Source of the DNA: Euptelea pleiosperma
Lineage: Eukaryota; Streptophyta; Magnoliopsida; Ranunculales; Eupteleaceae
Assembly: GCA_035048495.1 (NCBI GenBank)
Contig: CM068544.1
Span: 46,339,893-46,403,892 of the forward strand
Reading direction: 5' to 3'
DNA length: 64,000 nt
In this document: in pieces, positions 50,093 to 63,422 of the stretch
How the letters are laid out: every line of letters begins with the position of its first letter
Numbering within the stretch: position 1 is the stretch's first letter
Translations under genes and position numbers: made by a program
Notes under the pieces: model-generated
The model's database searches: none
Seen by the model: only the letters and a program-made list of their open reading frames with translations
Told to the model about the DNA's origin: nothing

Positions 50093-53000
50093 CGCCACTC
50101 GATCTAGAGTCTTACAAAGATGGAACTTGAATGGCTAATGACATATCTTAGGTGGGTCTACTAGACTATCGTTCTCTGCTCACTAGACATTTGTCACTTA
50201 CCTTATCCTTTGACACATTTTTTTGGTGACTCCACTGGGAAGGTTATCCTACAAGATTAACACGGTCAGGACACTAAGCCCTCAAACTTGATTGAGCAAG
50301 TTACTAATCAACTTGCTAGTCAAGAGCAAGTTATACCCAACATGCTTTCACTGCAACTGGATTTTCTAATCCGGAGCCAACCAATTGTCGAAGAGATCTC
50401 TCCCCCACTAACGGATGTGGTAGACTCACTATCTCATTGCCAAAGGGAAATGTTAACGTTATGACATTTTTGTCAACGTTTCGTACCTCCTCTGTTGCCA
50501 CCTGCAATGGGTGAAGTTGTTGGGAATAAAGGAGCTTGTCCTTATGACTCAAGAGCTCCACGTCGTGCTTGTCCCACCTCTCCTAAATGCGCCAACTATT
50601 GCACATGTGGACTCTCTGCCAAATTTGTCGCGATGGCAGACTTCACTCGGTTGTTCGAGGAAGAACAAGGTAAAACAAACAAGGATGGCATCCTATACTA
50701 GCATCATCCTCCTCACTCATCGAACAATGTGTAAAACTTTTTTGAAAGGATATTCTAGCCTAAACTTATTGGTGCCTGCTGTACATAGGACAAGGAAATG
50801 CTCATAAACATGTGCCACGGTACTTGGAAGCGTTAAGCTAATTTTAAGGAGATGTCGACCTTCGACTATGAGTTTTTGAAGTCACGTTTGGGGCGAGCGT
50901 ACACTTAGTTTAACTCTCTTCTGCCGGCTAGATTGTCATTATGGTTAAAAATTGGTCGTCATCATTTATTGGAATTTTTTTTGTTTATGAGCAATTGTCC
51001 TTATTTGACTTGGTGCGGACGCAGCAACGTCAAGATGAATAGTTGAAGGACTCTATGTGGCGATTCAGAACTATTGCAATGGACGTCATGAGCCTGCGTC
51101 AGAATGTCGACTTGTAGACCTTTGCATTGGTGGACTGATGTCTCGCTATCGAGCGCTTCTCAAAAACCTGAAGATTCCCAATTTTTATGACCTTCATGAG
51201 GCGGCCAAGCGGACGTCGATTTCTATCCTCATTGGCCGTACGGAAAAGCCCAAACCTTGGCGTCATCATGAGGAGCGCCATAGAAACGATAGGAGGATAG
51301 GCCATCATGTTATGGTTGCCTCACAACAGTATAATTGACGTCAGGAAGCAATGTTGATAATCATCGACCTGAGAAATGTCGTGGCCAACCGACTGTGACT
51401 AATTAAGATGTCCCTTTCGATTATCCATGTAGTATGGAAGAAGTATAGGAAATACTCGCAGCTTAGATATGTGATAATGTTGTTCAACTCCCCTCGGTCA
51501 GCAAGGAATTGAGCCCTAAGGTCGAGGATGACCCACTGTATTATCGTTTCCATCCCTTCGTCGGCCACCCTACTAGAGACTGTCGAGTTCTCAGGCACAT
51601 AAAAGTGGTAGCGGCGAATTGGGCATCGAAGTTGCTCCCCAAGCTGATGTCCACATGAATTCTCTCCCCGATCATCGTCAAACGGCACATGGTGCCTGTG
51701 GATACCACGAATGCCATCAATCTTTCTAGGCAATTTGACAGCGAGCTGCTACCCATAGCAGAACTTTTAACTCAAAACTACATTTTTTAAGGACTTCTTC
51801 ATCGCCCTCAACTTCTTAGAGGAGCAACGACGTGCTGTTACGTTAGTCCTAACTAAGTTGTCTACCTATGCCTCAGGGCAATGTCTGTTAGCTACTTCCA
51901 GTTCAAGTGTTAGAAACTAGCTCACAAATGTTGTGACATTCAATGCACGCTGACTTGGCGGACCCTCTGTCGGATCCTTTGGCCGTTACATGTGACAACA
52001 TCGATAAACACGATGAATTCAAGCGAACCTTTGTCAACATCGGGTCATCTCTCTATCTCCTTCCTTTGGCCTCTTTGGACGTATTTGGAATTTTTTGACA
52101 TCGTATCACTCTGCTTCCCACGATTATTCTAGGCTTTAGTGGCCAAAGCCAACCTACAGTCGGATATGTCAATGTCGATCTCATTGTATGACTTGTCTGA
52201 GTCACAACTCGTTTCCTTGTTCTAAAAGCCGAGACTACCTACCATATCTGACTTGGGCATCCTTGACTCTACAAGCATCGTGCTGTAAGTTCTATATATC
52301 ACCGGGAAACTTTACTCAATGGAAAAGTTGTTTATCATTTATGACAGTTTGTGGCAGGCGAGGGACCCTCGAACCGTCAAGATAATGTTACTTATGCACC
52401 TGACACCATGTAGGATGGCGAGAGTTGCAAATCAATAGTTAGAAGTGGTCAATCTCAATAGTCATGACAACCCACGACTGGTGTCAATCAACAGTGAATT
52501 CTGGACTAGTGATCGCCAACAACTCATTACCACTCTCTTGAGTGAATTTAAGAATTGCTTTGTGTGGAATTATGCATAAATGACCGGTCTCGATACTACC
52601 TTGGTTGTCCACAATCTGAATGTCGCCTCAAGAATCCACCTTGTAAGCCGCCGCCTCAACCCTTTCGTCATGATATCGAGGAGCAAATAAAAGCTGAAGT
52701 CTCTAGCCTATTGGTAGTCGGTTACACCAAAGCCATACATCACATGACCTGGTTCGCAAACATTGTACCAGTCAAGAAGAAAAATGGTCAAATTTGTTGT
52801 TGTGTGGACTTTCGAGATCTCAACCGTGCATGCCCTAAAGACGACTTTTCACTCCCCAATATGGAGATGCTAATTGACGCAACAGTAGAGCTGGTGATGT
52901 TTTTTTTCATGGATGGGTATAACGGCTACAATGAAATACGCCTGGCACTGGGTAATGATGAGAAACCGCACTTCAACCACCAATATGGAACTTTTATTAT

Positions 53001-54390
53001 ACAGTCATGCCTTTTGTCCTCAAGAACGCTGGAGGCACTTATCAGAGAGCATTAACAACAATATTCCACGACATGCTTCACCGAGACATCAGAGACTGTA
53101 GATAACATTGTGGTAACTCAAAGAAGCGTGACAATCACTCACGAAGATTACGTCATGTTATCGACCGGCGTAGACAATTCAAGTTACGAGTGAATCCACT
53201 CAATTGCACCTTTGTTGTTGCTGCTGGCAAATTCCTTGGCTTCGATGTTCACAAGGCATCGACATTGATGCCTCGTGCTCGGCTGTTATCATCTCCATGC
53301 CAGCACCTTGGTGTTCGAATGACCTAAAATGTTTCTTGGGCTATCTCTCTAACATTTGGTGCTTTGTACCTACCTTAGCCGACATCATGTCTCATTTCCT
53401 CTCTATGCTCAAGAAAAATGCTCAGTTCCAATGGGGACACCAGCAAGAGGCTACTTTCTCCGAGGTCAAGAATCTATTGACCTCAACCCCCACTATGATG
53501 GGGCCGTTGCCAAAGAAACTACTTGTCCTATATCGCGCCGCTTTAGACCAATCCATTGGTGCCCTACTAGCACAAGAAGATGAAGGCCGAGAATGTCCTA
53601 TTTACTACAACAGTTGTGTGTTAAGGGATGTTGAGTTCCGATATCCGAAGTTCGAGTGTGCATGCCTCACCTTCATCCATGCTACTCAAAAATTGTCATT
53701 TTTTGATGGCTAGGAAGGGTCATCTCATCGCCAAAGCAGACCTAGTTCGATATCTCATTTCGAAATCGACATGAACGAGACACTTTTGGCTATTACAGTT
53801 ATCTGAATTTGACATCTCGTGTTCACACTTCTGGCTATTACAGTTTGAATTTGACAAGTGATTGTAGACTTGCTAGCAACATTCCTAGGGTGGGATGACA
53901 CCTTACACATAAGATATCTCGGGGAAATGCCAGACGTTTCCCTTAGCCCAAGAAGCTTACCCTGGGGAAACATGGATACTTTATTTTGATGGGTCCTCCA
54001 CGACTACCAGAGGAGATGTATAATTTTTTTTAATTGCTCCCGATTCCACTGTCACGTCGATTTCTTGGAAACTCGATTTCCCATGTTCAAATAATGAGGT
54101 TGAGTACGAAGCCTTCTTCCTGGGTCTTTCTATAGCGAAAAATTTAGGAGTCCAGTACTTCAAGATAAAGGGAGACTCCACGAGAGCACAACATTTGATC
54201 CAATATTTTTCAAAATGCTATCATCGAACACACTGGACAGACCGGTAATTGTCATGTCGACGCCTTGGCCACTTTAGCTTCCAAGCTTTATTTCGAAGGA
54301 GAAGAAACTACTATTCGAGTCATAAAAAGGACGGTCCCTAAGTCTTGGCCTCTTAAGTTATCGAGTCATGAAGAAACTATTATTCGCCTC
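50093..54390 (+). mobile_element. Gypsy copy G4: the longest, leader-gag-PR-RT-RNase H
   Basis: Leader at 50093-50240 (GTGACTCCACTGGG), gag at about 50240-51760 (LVDLCIGGLMSRYRALLKNL; YYRFHPFVGHPTRDCRVL of the gag C-terminus), protease region 51900-52350, RT 52555-53110 (CVDFRDLNRACPKDDFSLPN), connection 53280-53740 (APWCSNDLKCFLGYLSNIW), RNase H 53940-54350. YVDD is lost at 53093 by the same lesion as in G3 and G5. No integrase. Inactive. Confidence 0.8.
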
Positions 54391-56632
54391 TTAAGTTAAT
54401 TTTAAGGAGATGTAGACCTACAACTATGAGAGTTTCCAAAGTCTCATTTGGGGCGAGCGTACACTTAGAACGACACTTCTGCCGGCTAGTGTGTTATCAT
54501 GGATAGAAATGGTCATCTTCTCTTGGAATTTTTTTTTGTGCATGAGCAAATGTCATTAATTGACTTGGTGCGAATCAATATGAATACTTGAATGACTATG
54601 TGCGGTGATTCAGAACTATTGCAATGGAGTATCATGAGCACGTGGCAGAATTCTGACTTGTAGACATTTGCATTGGTGGAATGATGTCTCGTTATCGAGA
54701 GCTTCCCAAAAACCTCAAGATTCCCACTTTTTATGGCCTTCATGAGCGGCTAAGCGGACGTCGAATTCAATCATCATTGTCCATACTTAAAAGCCCAAAA
54801 ATGAAATGTTATGGCTGCATCACAAGAGTATAATCAACGTCAGGGAGCAATCATCAACCTGAAAAATGTCGTGGGCAACCGACTGTGACTAATTTAGATG
54901 TCCATTTAAATTATCCATTTCGCCCCAGAAATCCACCAGGTCAAGCCGCCGCCTCGACCCTTTTGTCATGATATCGAGGAGCAAATAAAAGTTGAAGTCT
55001 CTAGGCTATCGGAAGTCGGCTTCACCAAATCCATACTACACCTGACCTGGCTCGCAAACATCGTACCAGTCAAGAAGAAAAATGGTCAGATTTGTTGTTG
55101 TGTGGACTTTTTAGATCTCAACCGTGCATGCCCTAAAGATGACTTTCCACTCCCCAATATGGACATGCTAATTGATGCAACGGCAGGGCATGTGATGTTT
55201 TTTTTCATGGATGTGTATAGCGGCTATAACCAAATTCGCATGGCACCGGGTAATGATGAGAAACGCATTTCTAACACCAAAAGGGAACTTTTATTATACT
55301 GTCATGCCTTTCGGCCTCAAGAACGTTGGAGGCACCTATCAGAGAGCAATGACAGTAATATTCCATGACATGCTTTACCGAGACATCAGAGACTGTAGAT
55401 AACATTGTGGTAAGTCAAAGAAGTGAGACAATCACTCACGGATATTACATCATGTTATCAAGCGGTGCAGACACAGACAATTCAAGTTACGAGTGAATCC
55501 ACTCCATTGCACCTTTGGTGTCGTTGTTGGCAAATTCGTTGCCTTCAATGTGCACAAAGCTTCGACATTGATGCCTCGCGCTCGGCTGCTATCATCTCCA
55601 TGCCAACACCTCGGTGTTTGAATGACCTCTCTATGCTCAAGAAAATGCTCAGTTCCAATGGGGACACCAGCAAGAGGCTACTTTCTCCAAGGTCTAGAAG
55701 CTATTTACCTCAACCCCCACTATGGTAGTGCCGTTGCCGGAGAAACCACTTGTCCTATACCTCGCCGCTTCAGATTAGTCCATTGGTTCCCTACTAGCAC
55801 AAGAAGATGAAGTTCGAGAATGTCCTATTTACTACCACAATCATGTGTCAAGGGATGTTTAGCTCCGATATTCGAAGGTTGTGTGCATGTCTTGCCCTCG
55901 TCCATGCTACCCAAAAATTTCGTCATTATCTGATGGCCAGGAAGGGTCATCTCATCGGCAAAGCGGACCTAGTTCGATATCTCATTTCGAAACCGACATT
56001 AACAGGACGCACTGCTAGATGACTATTATCGTTGTCTGAATTTAACATCTCATCTTTTCACCCGAAGGCCATCAAAGGACAAGCGATTGTAGACTTGTTA
56101 GCAACATTCCCAGGGTCGGATGACACCTTAACACATGAAGATATCTCGGGGAAGTGCTAGGCGTTTCCTATAGCCCAAGAAGCTTCCCTTGAGGAAACAT
56201 GGATACTTTATTTCGACGAGTCCTCCATGACTACCGGAGGAGATGCATGAGTTGTTTTCATTGGCTCGATTCCACGGTCACGTCGATTTCTTGCAAACTA
56301 GATTTCCCATGTTCGAATAATGAGGCCGAGTACGAAGTCTTCCTTCTGGGTCTTTCTATAGCGAAGAATTTAAGAATCCAGTACTTCATGATAAAGGGAG
56401 ACTCCACGGGAGCACAAGACTTGATGCAATATTTTTCGAAATGATATCATCGAACGCACTGGACGGACGGGTAATTGTCATGTCGACACCTTGGCCACTT
56501 TAACTTCCAAGCTCTGTTTTGAAGGAGAAGAAACTTTTATTCGAGTCATAAAAAGGACGGTCCTAAGTCTTGGCTGTACGACACTAAATCCAGTTCGCTA
56601 AGTGAGTCGACGATTGGCACCATCCAATCATT
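54391..56632 (+). mobile_element. Gypsy fragment G5: gag piece, RT, RNase H
   Basis: Gag piece 54391-54900, then a jump straight to RT (55102 on: LNRACPKDDFPLPNMDML, FFFMDVYSGYNQIRMAPGND). The connection domain is deleted in part (55628), followed by RNase H (56199-56440, SNNEAEYEVFLLGLSIAKN). The YVDD site is destroyed at 55390. Inactive. Confidence 0.8.
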
Positions 56633-56995
56633 GTTGACTTGTGCCTTACTTTTGACACTAGTACTTTATCGTTAAATCATACAAAGTCATTTGTGTGCTT
56701 CTCCAAGATACCCTATACTACCAGGGATCCGATGGTACACTTTCCCGGTTTGTTGGCCGAATTGAAGCTCTAAAGATACGACATCAAGTCGACATTGAAC
56801 AAGACGTCGATGTCTCATGAGACATCGTCGCTAAAAGTTTTTCAAGTCCATGAGGCATTGACATGAGAAGTCGACATAAGACACCTCGCTCATATTTTTT
56901 AGATGTCCCTTCTACGAGCATCTTAGAGATTCTACCCCATTAATATGTCATATTGTGTGGGGATCAACCTTGCAGTCAAGGCATCGTTGACACAT
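56633..56995 (+). repeat. Third full copy of unit X
   Basis: Matches the units at 49373 and 49736 over their length and is followed, as there, by leader text (CACTAAGATCTAGAG) at about 57031. Confidence 0.7.
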
Positions 56996-58205
56996 CACCA
57001 CTTGATGTAGAGTCTCATTGTCACCAAAGCACTAAGATCTAGAGTTTGACAAAGATGGAACTTGAATGGCTAATGACTCATCTTAGGTGGGTCTACTAGA
57101 CTATCGTTCTCTACTCAGTAGTCATTTGTCACTTGCCTTATTCTTTGACACATTGTGGTAAGTTGAAGAAGCGTGACAATCACTCACGTAGATTACGTCA
57201 TGTTATCGAGCGGTGGAGACCATTCAAGTTGCGAGTGAATCCACTCAATTGCACCTTTGGTGTTGCTGTTGGCAAATTCCTTGGCTTCAATGTGCACAAG
57301 GCATTGACATTGATGCCTTGCGCTCGGCTGCTATCATCTTCATGCTAGCACCTAGGTGTTCGAATGACCTAAAATGTTTCTTGGGCTATCTCTTACATTT
57401 GGCGCTTTGTACCTACCTTAGCCGACATCTTGGCCCATTTCCTCTCTATGCTCAAGAAAAATGCTCAGTTCCAATGGGGACACCAGCAAGAGGTTACTTT
57501 CTCCAAGGTCAAAGAAGCTATTGACCTCAACCCCCACTATGATGGCGTCGTTGCCGGAGAAACCACTTGTCATATACCTCGCTTCTTCAATTGTTTACAT
57601 CTCGTGTTTTCACCCAAAGGCCATCAAAGGATAAGCGATGGGTCCTCCACGACTATCGGAGGAGGTGCAGGACTTGTTGACATTGGCCAGATTCCACGGC
57701 AACATCACTTTCTTGCTAACTCGATTTTCCATGTTCAAATAATGCGGCTGAATACGAAACCTTACTCTTGGGTCTTTCTATAACCAAGAATTTAGGAGTC
57801 CAGTACTTCAAAATTGAGGGAGACTCCAAACTCCTCATCAACCAGATGATTGGGCATATGCTATGATATTTTCAAAATTCTATCAGCAAACACGCTGGAT
57901 GAAGAGGTAATCCCCATGCAGATGCCTTGGCCACTTTAGCTTCCAAGCGTTGTTTGGAAGGAAAAAAAAAGTACTATTCGAGTCATGATGAAAAGGACGG
58001 TCCTGAAGTCTTTGTTGGACGACACTGAATGATGTTCACTTATCGACTTTTGGCACCATCCGATCAATTGCTGACTTGCGCCTTACTTTTGACGCTCGTA
58101 CTTTGTTGTTAAAACATTCAAAGTCATTTGTGCTTCTCCTAGATACCCTATTCCACCGGGGACCTATTGTTACACTCCTGTTGTGTTGGCCCAACTGAAG
58201 CTTTA
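56996..58205 (+). mobile_element. Gypsy fragment G6: leader joined to RT end and RNase H
   Basis: The leader to about 57148 fuses directly to the RT end (57150, ACATTGTGGTAAG), so gag, PR and most of RT are deleted. Then connection (CSNDLKCFLGYL) and RNase H (DGSSTTIGGGAGLV at about 57640) follow, with a further deletion, and a partial X unit (58062-58205). Confidence 0.75.
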
Positions 58206-59905
58206 AAGATACTCCAAGTCCACGAGAGCACTTTTGGACTGGTTAGCACCAACAAATCGTTACCCTCTTGAGTGAATTTAAGGACTACTTTGCGTGGAAT
58301 TACACAGAAACGCATGGTCTTGACACTACCTTGGTGTTTAACAATCTGAATTTTGACCCAAGAATGCACCGGTTAAATAGCCGCTTCGACCCTTTCGTCA
58401 TGATATGGAGCAAATAAAAGCTGTCTCTAAGCTATTGGAAGTCAGCTTCATCAAAACTATACAACACCCGATTTGGCTCGCCAACATCGTAACAGTCAAG
58501 AAGAAAATTGGTCAGATTCGTTGTTGTGTGGACTTTGAAGATCGAAACCGTGCTTGCCCCAAACATGACTTTTCATGGATGGGTATAACGGCCACAACCA
58601 AATTCGCATTGCACCGGGTGACTGAAAAAATTGAATTTTAACACCAATATGGAAGTTTAAATTATACTGTCATGCCTTCTAGCCTCAAGATCACTGGAGC
58701 CACCTATTCGAGAGCACTGGTAGCCGTATTCAATGACATGTTTCACTGAGACATTGAAGAAGTGTGATAAACAGACAATCATTTGCTAACATTACGTCGT
58801 GTTCTTGAGCGGTGCAGACAATTAAAGTTATGAATGAAACCACTCGAGTGCGCCTTTGGTGTCATCGCAAGCAAACTCCTTGGCTTCAATGTCCGTAAGA
58901 CATCGACATTATTGCCTTGCGCTCGACTCATATCATCTCCATGCCAACACCTAGGTGCTTGAAAGACCTAAAACGTTTCTTGGGTTGTCTCTCTTACATT
59001 CGGCTCTTTGTACGTAACTTAGCCAATGGCTCATTTCCTACCTATGCTCAAGAAAAATGCTCAGTTCCAATGGGGACACCAGCAAGAGGCCGCTTTCTCG
59101 ATCGTCATGGAGCTCTTGACCTTAGCTCCCGCTATGATGGTGCTATTGACGGAGAAACCACTTGTCCTAAACCTCGCCGCTTCAGATCATGCAGTCGTGT
59201 ATTAATGGATGTTGAGCTCTGATATCCGAAGGTCGAGCGTGCTTGCCTCTCCCCCATCTTTGGTACCTGAAAATTTCGGCATTATCTGATGGCCAGCAAA
59301 GTTCATCTCATCGCCAAAGTGGATCCAATTTGATAGCTCATTCCAAATCCGGCAGTAAAAGGAGACTGTTGGATGGCTATTACAATTTTCTGAATTTGAC
59401 ATCTCGTGTTTTCACCCAAATGCCATCAAAGGACAAGTGATTGTAGACTTGCTAGCAACATTCTTTGGTTCAGATGACACCTTTGCACATGAAGATATCG
59501 CGGGGAAATGCCAGACGTTTCCTAAGCCCAAGAAGTTTCGCCAGAGGAAACATGGACGTTTTATTACGATGGGTGGAGGTGCAGGACTTGTTCACATTGT
59601 GCTAGATTTCACAATAACATCGCTTTCTTGCAAACTCGATTTTCCATGGTCAAATAATGAGGCCGAATACGAAGTCTTCCTCCTGGATCTTTCTACAACC
59701 AAGAATTTAGGAGTCTAATACTTCAAAATAAAGGGAGAGTCCAAACTCCTCATCAACCAGATGATTGGGGCTTACGCTCTGATATTTTCAATAGTTTCAA
59801 AATGCCATCATTGAACAACCGGACGAAGGGGTAATTGCCATACTGATGGCTTGGCCACTTTAGCTTCCAAGTGTTGTTGGGAAGGAGAAAAAAGTACTAG
59901 TCGAG
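58206..59905 (+). mobile_element. Gypsy fragment G7
   Basis: Pre-RT (58260), RT with an internal deletion from PKHDF to SWMG (58562-58575), connection domain (TPRCLKDLKRFLGCLSYIRLF) and RNase H pieces (59437-59840, SNNEAEYEVFLLDL). The sequence is more diverged than G2-G6. Confidence 0.75.
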
Positions 59906-62084
59906 TCATGATGAACAGTCGGCTTCATCAAACCCATACAACAGTCGACTTGGCTCGCCAACATCGTACTAGTCAAGAAGAAAAATGGTCAGATTATTTG
60001 TTGTGTGAACTTTTGAGATCTCAACCCAAAGACGACTTTCCACTCCCCAATATAGTCATAATCATTGATGCGGCGACATGGCATGAGTTGTTTTCTTTCA
60101 AGGATGTGTATATTTCTACAACTAAATTCGCATGGCATCGGGTGATGCTGAGAAAATCGCATTTCGAACAACAATACGGAACATTTATTATATTGTCATG
60201 CCTTCCGGCCTCAAGAATACTGGAGCCACCTATCAGAGAGCAATGGCAACCATATTCCATGACATGTTTCACCGAGACATCGAAGACTATGTAGATGACA
60301 TTGTGGTAAGTCAAAGCAGCATGACAATCACTTGCTAACATTACATCGTGTTCTCATTTTTGAAAGAAAAAACATTACGTCATGTTCTCGAGTGGTATAG
60401 ACAGTTCAAGTTACGAATGAATCCACTCAAGTGCGCCTTTGGTGTCATGACATGCAAAGTCCTTGGCTTCAATGTCCACTAGAAAGGCATCGACATTGAT
60501 GGCTCTTGCTCAGCTACTATCATCTCCATGCTAGCACCTAGGTGCTTGAAAGACCAAAAATGTTTCTGGGGCCGTCTTTCTTACATTCGGCGCATTTTAC
60601 CTAGCTTAGCTGACTTCATGACTCATTTACTTATGTTCAAGAAAAATGCTCAGTTCCTTTGGGGCCTCTAGCAAGCGGCCGATTTCTCCAAGGTCAAGAA
60701 CTATTGACCTCAGCTCCCACTATGATGGCGCAAGAAGATGAAGAAGGTCAAGAACGTCCTATCTACTATAGCTGCCATGTGGGTTACTATCCGAGCAAGC
60801 CTAACTCGTTGTGCTTATGTATTGATCGAAACGGGTGTAAGGAGTTCCTTAACTGATCGAAGGGATGTTGAGTTCCAATATTCGAAGTTTTAGCGTGCTT
60901 GCCTCGCCTTCATCTATGCTACCTAAAATTTTTGTCATTCTCTGATGGTCAACAAAAATTATCTCATTGCCAAGGAAAAACCCAGTTCGTTATCTCATTT
61001 CGAAACCGACATTAACAAAACGCATTGCTAAATGGCTATTACAATTGTCTAAATTTGGCATCTCTTGTTTTCACCCAAAGGCCATCAAAGGACAAGCGAT
61101 TGCAGACTTTTCTAGAAACATTCCAATGGTTGGATGACACCTCAACACATGATGATATCTCAGGGAAATGCCAGACGTTTCCCTAGCGCAAGAAGCTCCC
61201 CCAGACGAAACATGGACGCTTTATTTCGTTGGGTCCTCCACGACCATCGAGGAAGGTGCTAGACTTGTATTTATTGTGCCAGATTCCATGGTCACGTCGA
61301 TTTTTTGCGAACTCGATTTCCCATGTTCAAATAATGAGGCCAAATATGAAGCCTTCCTCATGGGTCTTTTTATGGCCAAGAATTTAGGAGTGTAGTACTT
61401 CAAGATAAAGGGAGACTCCATGGGAGCACAAGACTTGATCCAATATTTTCAAAATATTATCCTCAAACACACCGGACGGACGGATAATCGCCATGCTAAC
61501 GCCTTTGCCACTTTAGCTTCCAAGCCCTATTTCGAAGGAGAAGAAGCTTTTATTCGAGTTATGAAAAGGACGATCCCTAAGTCTTTCCTGGATGATTGAA
61601 TCCTGTTCGCTAAGTAGAGTCTACGATTGCCACCATCCGATAATTTTTGACTTGCTCCTTTTGACGCTCGTACTTTGCTGTAAAACATACAGTCATTCGT
61701 TCTTATCCAAGATAGCCTATACCGCCGTGGACCTAATGGTACACTCTCCCGGTGTATTGGCCAAATTGTAGCTTTGCTGGTACTCCATCAGGTCCATGAG
61801 AGCACTTGTGGACAAACGCTGGATGTCATGTTGTACACACTTGTTTTTGGCCTGACATGGTTGTTGATTCCAAGAATGTACAAAGTAATTTTTCTAGTTG
61901 CTCATCGTCACAATGCCATGATGAGGCTAACCTAGCTAATGTTGTCCCCGATTGGTAAACCCCCTATATTCTCTTCCTACAGTATGGGGACCTGCCTACA
62001 GATGACCAAGCCACCGCGAAGATAAAAAATATGTGCAACGTTTGGTCATGTATGGTGGAGTTTTGTATCGACGTAGCTATCAGG
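59906..62084 (+). mobile_element. Gypsy fragment G8: RT with intact YVDD, RNase H, integrase edge
   Basis: RT 59926-60340 retains DYVDDIVV at about 60284, unlike the other copies. Connection domain 60530-60760, RNase H 61168-61400 (SNNEAKYEAFLMGLFMAKNL), partial X 61648-61790, then at 61910-62080 text like ANVVPDW..YILFLQYGDLPTDDQA, the linker that leads to integrase in this superfamily. It stops there. Frameshifts make it inactive. Confidence 0.75.
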
Positions 62085-62770
62085 GTGCCTTACTATGATG
62101 TCTAACAAGCGAAGAAATACGTGTCTTAAAAGAAGTCCCCGCAAAGTGAACATGGCAGGCGAGGCACCCTCGAACCATCAAGATGATGTTACTGATGATG
62201 CACCTGAGCACATGCAGGATGGCATGAGAGCTGCAATCTTGATAGTCATGACAACCCATGGCTGGTGTCAATCAACACTAAGTTGTTTGCGTTCAAACTC
62301 ATGACCCTCTTGAGTGAATTTAAGGACTACTTTGCTTGGAATTACGCAGAAATGCCTGGTCTCGACACTATCTTGGTTGTTCACAATCTGAATGTCGCCC
62401 CAGGAACCCACCCGGTCAAGCAACAGCCTTGACCCTTTATAATATCGAGGAGCAAATAAAAATTCAAAGTCTCTAGGCTATTGGAAGTCGGCTTCATCAA
62501 ACCCACACAACACCGGATTTGGCTCGCCAACATCGTACTAGTCAAGAAGGAAAATAGTTAGATTTATTGTTGTGGACTTTTGAGATCTCAACCGTGCTTG
62601 CCCCACATACGACTTTCCACTACCTAATGTAGACATGCTCATTGACGTGACAACAGGGCATGAGATGTTTTCTTTCATGGATGGGTAAAGCAGCTACAAC
62701 CAAATTCGCATGGCATCAGGTGATGTTGAGAAAACCGTATTTTGAATACCAATATGGAACTTTTATCAGT
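62085..62770 (+). mobile_element. Gypsy fragment G9: PR to RT
   Basis: Begins in the post-gag region (GTGAACATGGCAGGCGAGGC, also at 38022-38041), then pre-RT and RT to about 62770 (MRCFLSWMG, TTKFAWHQ). It belongs to the FSFMD subfamily and is cut off inside RT by unrelated sequence. Confidence 0.75.
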
Positions 62771-63240
62771 GAGTGTGGAACCGTTGATGCAGATGTTCTC
62801 ACTAATATACAGTGGGTTGTAGGGTCCCAGTCTTTCAGCAGTTACCTCTGGAAAGGTGTACATGTTTGTCTTCATTCTCTACTTGTCAGCATATATATTG
62901 TGTATTGTCCATGTTGACAGTCGGGAGGTGATATGTGTTTATGCAAGAGTTTCGGACTTCAATTCTATTCTGCAACTTACATGTGGACCAGAGATAGGAA
63001 GATTATGTGTGTCAAACCCAAAACCATGTGTCAGACAACACATTGATGCATGAACAATGAACATCATACATTTTTCTCTATATTTGGTCCTATTTATCAT
63101 GTATCTGAGTTGATTTCTGATAATATTCTCAAACTTTCAAGGTGGTAAGTTGTTTTTAGCATCAAGTGATGAATAAAACATAACCTGTCAAGTCATATAA
63201 TTTTGTTTCCTCACCACATACATTTTAAGCAGCCAAACTA
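62771..63240. other. Gene-free stretch
   Basis: No recognised gene; short frames only. Confidence 0.4.
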
Positions 63241-63249
63241 AGTCTTTTC

Positions 63250-63422
63250 TTTGAAGATTTTGTGTTTCGATGGGATCTCTTATGTTCTAGAGAAGGTTGT
63301 CAGGTTGTTTTGTTGCTTTGTTGCTTTAGTCCTCTGCAGGTCATCTTGACCTCTTATGCTGTTGTTTGTTCTCTTTTGGCGTTTGCCTCTTAATAAAATA
63401 TATAATTATCCAAAAAATAAAT
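63250..63422 (+). mobile_element. LINE-like 3' tail
   Basis: TTGTTCTCTTTTGGCG, then GCCTCTTAATAAAATATATA and an A-rich end, the usual look of plant L1-type 3' ends. No coding remains. Confidence 0.5.

Noticed and set aside
46022..62770. A regular tandem satellite or CRISPR-like array
   Set aside because: RT fragments are spaced irregularly (about 1.4 to 5.0 kb) and each encodes gypsy polyprotein parts; this is retrotransposon debris in a plant genome.
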